10,138 nt of DNA from an uncultured Verrucomicrobiales bacterium (GTDB taxonomy: Bacteria > Verrucomicrobiota > Verrucomicrobiia > Verrucomicrobiales > Akkermansiaceae), in the NCBI GenBank assembly GCA_937969125.1, contig CALBVA010000137.1, positions 1 to 10,138 of the forward strand, read 5' to 3'. Of the stretch, positions 1 to 5,291 are shown one piece after another. The notes beneath the pieces were generated by a model. It did not search any database and had not been told where the DNA came from. It worked only from the letters and a program-made list of their open reading frames with translations. Position numbers and translations under genes: made by a program. Numbering within the stretch: position 1 is the first letter of the stretch; each line of letters opens with the position of its first letter.

Positions 1-639
1 CCACCAAGGTGGTGGCGCGATAGTGGTGTCTGTTCGTCGCACAGGCCGGGCCCCAATCTCACCCGGGTATTCAAAATTTTCGATGAGATGAGCCACCTTG
101 TCTCTTGTGAAGAGCAGGGAAACCGACCCCTTAGCATTGTCAGCGCCCTGAATGGGAGCTTGGTCATAAATCCCTTCACTCAGGCTCAATCCATCTGTTC
201 TGGTCCAGAGTTGGCTGTGGACATCACCATCGATATGAAAAAAATTGGCATTGATCGCGAGCTTCAGACGGTTGAATTGGCCCCATTCCTCGGTGGTTGT
301 CATTGCCTGCGGACTGCGATCATCCGGTATCTTAATCCCCTTACCTTTAAACAAGCCCAGGCTCTCCGGCCGCAGCTCCGGATGGTTGCGATTACTGCTA
401 ACGACGACTTCCGCACATTTGTCTAGATTGACTCGAGCAAGGTATCCGCGCAGGCAAAAATCCATCCCCTTGCGGACATTGCGGATCTCCCCCGAGCTTC
501 TGCTAACGGTATCCTCAACTTTCCTTCCATTCCATCTCCCGAAGACATGCTCCACCGCAGCCTCTTCTTCCAACTCCTCGACCAATCTTTCCGAATGTTC
601 GCGAGGAAATCTTAAGACTTTGACGGTGACAGCGGGCAT
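1..639 (-). CDS. Phosphodiester-glycosidase-like protein (NAGPA-type domain), partial at its C-terminus
   Basis: This reading frame is open from an ATG at 639 to the window edge, giving 213 residues with no stop, so the C-terminus is missing. The best clue to family is the motif INANFF at residues 129-134, preceded by a strand-rich stretch (FCLRGYLARVNL, 61-72) and a TTTEEW segment, and followed by a GLSLSEG turn (150-156) and a hydrophobic strand VSLLFT. That order resembles the phosphodiester glycosidase domain named after human NAGPA and found in bacterial exopolysaccharide-related proteins, where an 'aiNgnFF' motif is characteristic. No signal peptide is visible. It starts 12 bp after the stop of the LysM/peptidoglycan-binding gene on the same strand, so the two are probably co-transcribed and may act together on cell-envelope glycans. 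No clear Shine-Dalgarno precedes the ATG. The family call is by motif memory only; an unknown envelope-associated protein is the alternative. Confidence 0.6.
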   Translation of the reverse strand, partial: MPAVTVKVLRFPREHSERLVEELEEEAAVEHVFGRWNGRKVEDTVSRSSGEIRNVRKGMDFCLRGYLARVNLDKCAEVVVSSNRNHPELRPESLGLFKGKGIKIPDDRSPQAMTTTEEWGQFNRLKLAINANFFHIDGDVHSQLWTRTDGLSLSEGIYDQAPIQGADNAKGSVSLLFTRDKVAHLIENFEYPGEIGARPVRRTDTTIAPPPWW

Positions 640-651
640 ATTGATTCTGAA

Positions 652-1275
652 TTAGAAGTTGTCTTTCGCTTCGAGAGCTTTCTGAGTGTCATCATCCAGG
701 AGACCACTTTCTTCGAGTTTGAGATCACGTTGGAAATGTCTGAGCGCGTCTTCCAATTTCTCATCATCAGGTTCGTCGGTCTGAAGATAGCCCAGGTTGA
801 AAAGCCGATCACTGGCACCACTTTTTTCATCGAGCGGGTCAATGTGACCGAGACTCAGTTGATAGCTTTCTTCTTCCGTGATTTTGAGTGTTCCCTTTCG
901 GGCCTTAGGTGGAATCCAATGTTCAATGACCCCTTCGCCATCGGTTTTCCCCGAAAACCTCTGCCCTTCGATATCGAGGAGGTAGTCCAGGCTGGCCCGC
1001 GGCTCCTGTGCCCCATCGAGAAGGCGCAGCCGAAAAAGCTGGGGCACACCTTTTCTGCGAAAACGATGCCGCTGGTTCGAGGCCTTCTGAACCACCTTTT
1101 CCCTTAGATCAGGAATGATAACACGATCTCCCGGCAGCAGGGCATCCCAGTCTTGGCGCTTGCGCTTCAGTTCGGCATTGGCTGGATCATCCCAAATCGT
1201 TCGAGTGAAAAAGCCGTGCTGAGCGGCAATACTTGCCATGCAATCACCCTGCTCCACCAGATACACTTTCGACAT
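652..1275 (-). CDS. LysM-like / peptidoglycan-binding domain protein
   Basis: This 207-residue protein appears to have three parts. Residues 3-56 look like a LysM domain: it opens with VYLVEQGDCMASIA, the usual 'V..GD.l..IA' pattern, and closes with LLPGDRVIIPD, the usual 'L.pGd.l.iP' pattern. Residues 74-133 look like a small beta-sandwich (FRLRLLDG, then GKTDGEGVIEHWIPP), similar in style to carboxypeptidase-regulatory or Ig-like folds. Residues 153-203 match a PG_binding_1 helical domain (RLFNLGYL, ALRHFQRDLKL, GLLDDDTQKAL). There is no signal peptide, so a cytoplasmic pool or delivery by a contractile apparatus is possible; proteins of this build are often found beside type VI secretion VgrG/PAAR genes, but no such gene is in the window. 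It is the first gene of a two-gene unit with the phosphodiester-glycosidase-like gene 12 bp downstream. Domain assignments are by eye. Confidence 0.8.
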   Translation of the reverse strand: MSKVYLVEQGDCMASIAAQHGFFTRTIWDDPANAELKRKRQDWDALLPGDRVIIPDLREKVVQKASNQRHRFRRKGVPQLFRLRLLDGAQEPRASLDYLLDIEGQRFSGKTDGEGVIEHWIPPKARKGTLKITEEESYQLSLGHIDPLDEKSGASDRLFNLGYLQTDEPDDEKLEDALRHFQRDLKLEESGLLDDDTQKALEAKDNF

Positions 1276-1357
1276 AATTCCCGCTGCCGAAGACCATAAG
1301 ACAAATCCACCAAAGATAAAGAACTACTGAAAAGAAACGAGTTAACCGTGTTACTTC

Positions 1358-1377
1358 ACAAAAAACGCCCTGGGCGC
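1358..1377 (-). terminator. Possible intrinsic terminator downstream of tRNA-Val
   Basis: Read on the minus strand, a short GC hairpin (CGCC, loop CAG, GGCG; 1366-1376) is followed directly by six T residues (1360-1365). It lies about 125 nt downstream of the tRNA-Val 3' end and about 85 nt upstream of the LysM-domain gene, so it would separate the two transcripts. The stem is only 4-5 bp, so the call is tentative. Confidence 0.4.
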
Positions 1378-1501
1378 AAGCCTCGCGATTCAAAAAGATC
1401 CAGAGCTTTTCTATATCCGCCAAGAAGGCGAAACGTCACTGAAAGCTAGCACATTGTTAGCACGGGCGAGGTCAAAACCCTCAATCCCTTATGGATCTAA
1501 G

Positions 1502-1577
1502 TGGTACGGGATGACGGACTCGAACCGCCGACATACTCGGTGTAAACGAGTCGCTCTACCAACTGAGCTAATCCCGC
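1502..1577 (-). tRNA. tRNA-Val (anticodon UAC)
   Basis: The minus strand folds into a complete cloverleaf of 76 nt. The acceptor arm GCGGGAT pairs with ATCCCGT (with G1-U72 as a wobble pair). The D arm is GCTC-loop-GAGC. The anticodon stem is ACTCG/CGAGT with loop TTTACAC. The variable loop is ATGTC, and the T arm is GGCGG-TTCGAGT-CCGTC. The anticodon TAC lies at 1544-1542 and reads valine GUA codons. The discriminator base is A and the CCA end is encoded (1504-1502). Confidence 0.97.
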
Positions 1578-1600
1578 GTCGGCCACTGTCGTGTGGGGGG

Positions 1601-1630
1601 AACTTAGCGGAGGGGGCGGTCATTGATCAA
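1601..1630 (-). promoter_or_regulatory. Candidate sigma-70-type promoter for tRNA-Val
   Basis: On the minus strand TTGATC (1630-1625) and TAAGTT (1606-1601) are separated by 18 nt and lie about 24 nt upstream of the mature tRNA 5' end. The -35 matches the consensus at four of six positions and the -10 is weak. Position and spacing are reasonable; function is inferred. Confidence 0.35.
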
Positions 1631-1680
1631 GCGATTTGCGCACTTGTTTGTGGTGCGGTTCGGTGATTCCGTGCGCAGCG

Positions 1681-2145
1681 ATGCACCTGCGCTTCAATGA
1701 CGAGGAACTCTCCACTCTGGTGGAGATGGTGAGCCTTGCTTCTGAGTTGGCCAATCTGAACCCTAATGATGAGGGCAACGCGGGGTTTTCGCGATTCGAG
1801 GCCATCGAGAGTAAGGTGCTGGAATCGGCGAAACTCGCCGGGATGAGCGACATCATCGAATACGACCACACGCGGAATAAAAACCGGGTGACGGAGAAAT
1901 TTCAGCAGGAGGCCTTCTTCCAAAAGTGCATTGATGAATTCCGCAACAACGTCTTTTGGGAAGAGTTGATGATCCGACTAACGGAGCGGGACCTCGTCCG
2001 CGAGCTGGGTGAGCACGCCTATCTCTCGCTAAGCGATGAAGAGCGCCGGAAAAAATCCGAGCCGCTGGAGAAGCGGTATTGGTCGAAATTCCTGAAGCAG
2101 GGCGTGAATCCGCTTTTCTGGATTGAACCGAACGAGGACGCCTAG
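1681..2145 (+). CDS. Hypothetical protein, charged and helical, 154 aa
   Basis: I do not recognise this protein. With a start at the ATG at 1681 it has 154 residues and no signal peptide or membrane segment, so it is probably cytoplasmic. The composition is highly charged and mostly helical: ELSTLVEMVSLASELANL near the N-terminus, then FRNNVFWEELMIRLTERDL in the middle, and a basic/aromatic C-terminal part with EKRYWSKFLKQG. An alternative ATG at 1636 would add 15 residues (MRTCLWCGSVIPCAA) that look like non-coding sequence; I prefer 1681, where the protein-like composition begins, although neither start has a Shine-Dalgarno. The stop is TAG, and the next plus-strand gene starts 13 bp later, so the two are likely one transcription unit and may share a function. 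No function is proposed. Confidence 0.75.
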   Translation: MHLRFNDEELSTLVEMVSLASELANLNPNDEGNAGFSRFEAIESKVLESAKLAGMSDIIEYDHTRNKNRVTEKFQQEAFFQKCIDEFRNNVFWEELMIRLTERDLVRELGEHAYLSLSDEERRKKSEPLEKRYWSKFLKQGVNPLFWIEPNEDA

Positions 2146-2158
2146 CCACTGTGCCCTC

Positions 2159-3190
2159 ATGATTTCACGACGTAAGGCCTTCTACCCCATTTCAGATTCG
2201 CTGCGAAATTACCTCGCGCACTACGGACGGCTCTCGGAGGTGCCGCTGGTGTATGACGAACTCCTCCGCTTCACCGGCTCCATTCCCTATGAGAATCCGG
2301 CCGGCGAGGAAACCCTCTGGCTGGAGGTGATGTATCCGCCGGAGGTGATGGAGGAACTCCGCCCGAAGCTCACCAAGATCTACGCCATGCTAAAGATCGG
2401 TGGCGACCTCAGCCTGGCCGAGCACCTCACGGTGGAGCGAATTGACTTCGGGGAGTTTGGCAATTCCCGCCCGTTCCGGATTCGCATCACCAATCTCTTT
2501 AACGGGAACTCGGATTACTACTACGTGAAGCATGCCGATGCCTCCCGCCTCTTCGGTCTGGAGCTGGAGCACATCCTCTCGCCGAATCGCATTAACTACC
2601 TCGTCAATGGAAACACCCTGATCGAGGAACACATCGCGGGAGTGCCGGGCGATGTGTTCATCCGCGATCACCTGAAGGATCCCACTCTTAATCACGTCCG
2701 CGTGGCGAAGGAGTTCGTGAAATTTGGCGAGCGCTGTTTCCTCCGCCTCCTCGGCGACATGCGCACGGTAAACTACGTTGTGGACATCACGCCGGACTTC
2801 GAGGAGGTGCAGTATCGCGTGCGGCCCATCGACTTCGACCAGCAATCCTACGAGGGCAATATCGCCATTTACCGCGCCCACATGTTTCCGGACAATCGCC
2901 CCGTCGAGGAGCTGGTGCGGGCGCATTTGAATGATCAGACCATCCTGCAGTATCGCGCCGAGGAACACCTCCAGATGTCACGCCGGGCAAAGGTGGAACG
3001 CAACCGCTTGAAGGCGGTCTTGACCGTGATGAATCGCACCGAGATCGCGCCGCACGACCATGTGGTGAGACTGCGGGAATCACTGGTGGAGCGCTACGGT
3101 TCCCATGTCTTCGATGACTGCGAATCCATGGGCGCGCTCACCGCGATGCACCTGCAGAGCGTGCTGAACCTTACTCCACCGAAAAGGTGA
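2159..3190 (+). CDS. Protein of unknown function with kinase-like residue pattern, 343 aa
   Basis: This 343-residue soluble protein has no signal peptide. I do not recognise a named family, but the central region carries residues in the order expected of a protein-kinase-like fold. These are a strand with a lysine (YYYVKHAD, K124), a following helix with glutamates (LFGLELEHIL, E134/E136), a hinge-like strand (NTLIEEHIAG, 152-161), a D-x4-N sequence (D200 to N205, GDMRTVN) like the catalytic loop, and a DFD triplet (225-227) after a strand like the metal-binding DFG. It could be an atypical kinase or phosphotransferase, or a pseudoenzyme; this is inference. The start at 2159 is preferred over the ATG at 2123, which lies inside the upstream gene; that gene ends 13 bp before. 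The 3' end overlaps the convergent minus-strand gene by 20 bp. Confidence 0.8.
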   Translation: MISRRKAFYPISDSLRNYLAHYGRLSEVPLVYDELLRFTGSIPYENPAGEETLWLEVMYPPEVMEELRPKLTKIYAMLKIGGDLSLAEHLTVERIDFGEFGNSRPFRIRITNLFNGNSDYYYVKHADASRLFGLELEHILSPNRINYLVNGNTLIEEHIAGVPGDVFIRDHLKDPTLNHVRVAKEFVKFGERCFLRLLGDMRTVNYVVDITPDFEEVQYRVRPIDFDQQSYEGNIAIYRAHMFPDNRPVEELVRAHLNDQTILQYRAEEHLQMSRRAKVERNRLKAVLTVMNRTEIAPHDHVVRLRESLVERYGSHVFDDCESMGALTAMHLQSVLNLTPPKR

Positions 3191-3986
3191 CGAAGGTTTC
3201 CTTCTCGCCGAGTTTCTCGGAGTTGGCCCACCAGATCAGCTTGAAGCGTTTGTAAAGCGGTCCATCTGCCACCACTTCGATGTGGCCCGATTTTTCGGAC
3301 GGTTGCTTCACTTGCAGTTTACGCTTTATGAAGGCTCCGGACTTTACCTCGATCTCGCTGGCTCCTTCCTTGAGGAATTTCTCCCCGGTGATGTCATCAT
3401 CGGTGTTGATGAATTTCACCTTCACCTTCTTGCCGTCCTTCAGTCGTTTTCCGCTGATGTAGTCGCCGCCCACCTTCTTTTTGAGTGCGCGTTTTTCGAT
3501 GTCTTTCTCAATGCGATACATCCGTGGCATCCTAATTTCCAAACCCACGCGGATGGGGTTCTCAGTCTTCTTTTCGATGAGCTTTGGCTTCACCACCATG
3601 CTGCCGTTTGACTTGGCGTGGAGAAATTCGATCTTGGTGTCCCCGGTCACGGTTGCGATGACGGCAACGGGCTTCTTGGGATTCACTCCTTTTTCCGTGG
3701 TGCTGGTCAATCCCTCCTCTTTCAAAAAATTGCGGTTAGTCCACTTCCCATTGATCTGCTCCTGAACGACGTAGCGGATGTCGAATGATTTATGCGTCTT
3801 CCGGTCTCCGCTCTTTTTAATATGGAGGATGTTTTCGCCGTCCGAGCCAATCCCGAAGTCGTAGGACTTTTCCTCCCAGCCAACGAAGTAGCCTAGCCAT
3901 TGCTTTTGATCCTCGGAGGTGATTTGTGGCAGCTCGGCGAGGGCAGAGCCGATCAGGGTGGAGAACGCTAAAAGGGTGTGCTTCAT
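3171..3986 (-). CDS. Secreted protein of unknown function, lysine-rich, 271 aa
   Basis: Translation from the ATG at 3986 gives 271 residues beginning with a typical Sec signal peptide (basic MKH, hydrophobic TLLAFSTLIG, then SALA before ELPQ), so cleavage is likely after residue 17. An upstream ATG at 4055 would bury the signal sequence behind 23 residues and is rejected. The mature part is rich in lysine and beta-strand-like sequence (DIRYVVQEQING, VAVIATVTGD, KKVKVKFINTDDD), has no cysteine and no catalytic motif I can name. It is probably a periplasmic or exported protein of beta fold. It is divergent from the selenoprotein-like lipoprotein gene, with 79 bp between the two starts that must hold both promoters. 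Its stop lies inside the end of the convergent plus-strand gene. Confidence 0.75.
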   Translation of the reverse strand: MKHTLLAFSTLIGSALAELPQITSEDQKQWLGYFVGWEEKSYDFGIGSDGENILHIKKSGDRKTHKSFDIRYVVQEQINGKWTNRNFLKEEGLTSTTEKGVNPKKPVAVIATVTGDTKIEFLHAKSNGSMVVKPKLIEKKTENPIRVGLEIRMPRMYRIEKDIEKRALKKKVGGDYISGKRLKDGKKVKVKFINTDDDITGEKFLKEGASEIEVKSGAFIKRKLQVKQPSEKSGHIEVVADGPLYKRFKLIWWANSEKLGEKETFVTFSVE

Positions 3987-4065
3987 GGGAAAACTATGCA
4001 CCGCTCGGCCGATCCGTAAAGGGTCCTTGCCGGGAATATCTCCCGCCCCACACACTCCCAGTCAT

Positions 4066-4542
4066 ATGAGATTTCTCCTCGTCTTCCTCCTCTTCATCTC
4101 CGGCTGCAATGGCGGTGAGAAACAACCGATCGAAATCGGCACGGTGAAGTGGTCCCGTGACCTCAGCAAGTCCCTCACCGCCGCCAAGACCTCCGGTAAA
4201 CCAGTCTTCCTGCTTTTCCAGGAAGTCCCCGGCTGACGAGGCTGCCGCGACTTTGGGTCCAAGGTCCTCTCCCACGCTCCACTCGTCAAACTCATCGAAG
4301 CTCACTTCGAACCGGTCGCCATCTATAATAACGTCGGCGGCGCGGACGCGAAAATCCTGAAGGAGTTCAAAGAGCCCTCGTGGAACTATCAGGTCGTCCG
4401 CTTCATCGATCACGAGAAGGAGGACCTCATTCCACGCAGGGATGGCATTAACACCATCAGTGGGATCGCGGCGCGAATGATCGCCGCTCTGGAAAAGAAA
4501 AAGCGCGAAGTCCCGGAGGAGCTTCGCGCTTTGGTAAAATGA
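4066..4542 (+). CDS. Predicted selenoprotein: thioredoxin-like lipoprotein with UxxC, TGA at 4234-4236 read as Sec57
   Basis: From the ATG at 4066 the frame runs 56 codons to TGA (4234-4236), then continues for 101 sense codons to a second TGA (4540-4542). Read through, it gives 158 residues. The N-terminus is a lipoprotein signal (MRFLLVFLLFISGC; lipobox ISGC, lipidated C14), so it is membrane anchored outside the cytoplasm. Residues 45-51 (KPVFLLF) are the strand that precedes the redox site in thioredoxin folds, followed by EVPG-U-RGC: U57-R-G-C60, a UxxC at the CxxC position. The part after the TGA stays protein-like (FGSKVLSHAPLVKLI, FEPVAIYNN, EPSWNYQVVRFID, RMIAALEKKK), which argues against decay. 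A SECIS-like hairpin follows the TGA. A thiol/disulfide or peroxide-related reductase role is likely; the substrate is unknown. A pseudogene or a sequencing error of TGC/TGT is the alternative. The next gene, sodA, converges 7 bp away. Confidence 0.8.
4237..4269 (+). promoter_or_regulatory. Bacterial SECIS-like element 3' of the in-frame TGA
   Basis: Starting 12 nt after the TGA, GACTTTG (4249-4255) pairs with CAAGGTC (4260-4266) to make a 7-bp stem (one G-U pair) closing the tetraloop GGTC (4256-4259). A short lower stem, GAG (4238-4240) with CTC (4267-4269), is also possible. In the E. coli fdhF SECIS, as I recall it, an upper stem-loop of similar size begins about 11 nt after the UGA and displays GGUC; here the first loop G is 20 nt after the UGA against 19 there. 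SelB recognises the bulged/apical G and U of such loops. The fold was done by hand. Confidence 0.7.
4491..4532 (-). terminator. Intrinsic terminator of sodA, inside the selenoprotein gene's 3' end
   Basis: On the minus strand an 11-bp perfect stem (AAAGCGCGAAG at 4532-4522 with CTTCGCGCTTT at 4510-4500) closes a loop that can itself pair further, and is followed by a T-rich run (TTTTTCTTTT). It lies about 18 nt past the sodA stop. On the plus strand the hairpin is followed by GGTAAAATG rather than T residues, so it should act mainly on sodA transcripts. The same bases encode the last residues of the convergent lipoprotein. Confidence 0.85.
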
Positions 4543-4549
4543 AATCCGC

Positions 4550-5164
4550 TTATTTCGCAGTGGCGTAGTTTTCCGCGACGACATCCCAGTTCACAACATT
4601 CCAGAAAGCGGAAATGTAGTCAGGACGGCGGTTCTGATAGTTCAGATAATAAGCGTGCTCCCAGACATCGAGACCAAGGATAGGCTTACAGTCGCAGGTG
4701 TCGGCAGGGGCGCCCATGAGGGGATTGTCCTGATTCGGAGTCGAGCACACGCCGACCGATCCATCAGGCTTCACGCCGAGCCAGGCCCAGCCGGAACCGA
4801 AGCGAGTGGCACCCGCTTTCGCGAACTCCTCCTTAAATGCATCAAACGAACCAAAGGCGGCATCGATCTTCTCAGCCAGCTCACCAGAGGGCGCGCTCGC
4901 ACCGCCGGGGGCAATCACTTTCCAGAAGAGGGAGTGATTGTAATGACCACCGCCGTTATTGCGGAGGGCCGGGGTATCCGCGATCTTCGCCTGGAGGTCT
5001 TCTAGCGAGAGGTCGGCCAGCTCAGGCTTACCTTCGAGGGCGGCATTGAGATTCGTCACGTAGGCATTGTGGTGCTTACCGTGGTGGATCTCCATGGTGG
5101 CTTTATCGATGTGTGGCTCGAGGGCGTCAGTGGCGTAGCCGAGTTCAGGAAGTGAATGTGACAT
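4550..5164 (-). CDS. sodA: Superoxide dismutase, Mn-type (Fe/Mn family)
   Basis: This 204-residue protein is a full-length Fe/Mn superoxide dismutase, converting superoxide to oxygen and hydrogen peroxide. The metal ligands are all present: H27 in MEIHHGKHH, H77 in GGGHYNHSLFW, and D166 and H170 in GLDVWEHAYY. The GGGH..NHSLFW stretch and NQDNPLMG (144-151), with the glutamine in the C-terminal half, favour manganese over iron, although cambialistic use cannot be excluded. No signal peptide is present, so it is cytoplasmic. A small oddity is the cysteine-rich insert ADTCDCKP just before the DVWEH ligand motif. The gene is divergent from rmuC (127 bp between starts) and convergent with the predicted selenoprotein gene. 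A TAAAAT hexamer on its strand in the divergent region may be a -10 box, but I see no good -35. Its terminator overlaps the neighbour's coding sequence. Confidence 0.97.
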   Translation of the reverse strand: MSHSLPELGYATDALEPHIDKATMEIHHGKHHNAYVTNLNAALEGKPELADLSLEDLQAKIADTPALRNNGGGHYNHSLFWKVIAPGGASAPSGELAEKIDAAFGSFDAFKEEFAKAGATRFGSGWAWLGVKPDGSVGVCSTPNQDNPLMGAPADTCDCKPILGLDVWEHAYYLNYQNRRPDYISAFWNVVNWDVVAENYATAK

Positions 5165-5291
5165 GGTTCTGAATTAGTTAAGTTTGGTGAATGGGTTTGA
5201 TTTTAAGGAACCCCGCTCGCAATCTTGCGTGCGTTGCTTGTTAGGAGGAAAGCACCTTCACCGGCAACCGCAAGAGACAAAGCCACCCACC

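Noticed and set aside
1..15. Palindromic CCACCA/TGGTGG at the left edge
   Set aside because: It is explained by the Pro-Pro-Trp-Trp codons of the partial gene and cannot be assessed at the edge.
730..1107. Plus-strand ORF antisense to the LysM-domain gene
   Set aside because: The minus-strand frame has recognisable domains; this one has none.
1445..1461. Inverted repeat GCTAGC/GTTAGC as a terminator after tRNA-Val
   Set aside because: The stem has a G-U pair, only modest G+C and no proper T run; the hairpin at 1366-1376 with six T residues is the better candidate.
1454..1666. Plus-strand ORF of 70 codons across 1454-1666
   Set aside because: It runs through the tRNA-Val gene on the opposite strand; the translated DSNRRHTRCKR stretch is the well-known artefact of antisense tRNA.
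3919..4065. Upstream ATG at 3919 as the start of the lipoprotein
   Set aside because: It would overlap the divergent secreted-protein gene by 68 bp and place 49 residues before an obvious lipoprotein signal peptide.
4066..4236. Reading the lipoprotein gene as a 56-residue protein or a nonsense pseudogene
   Set aside because: The sequence after the TGA keeps a continuous protein-like frame to a proper stop, the TGA falls exactly on a CxxC position, and a SECIS-like hairpin follows it.
5243..5248. Strong AGGAGG in the sodA-rmuC gap
   Set aside because: No start codon lies within 5-12 nt downstream, so it does not define a gene; probably chance.
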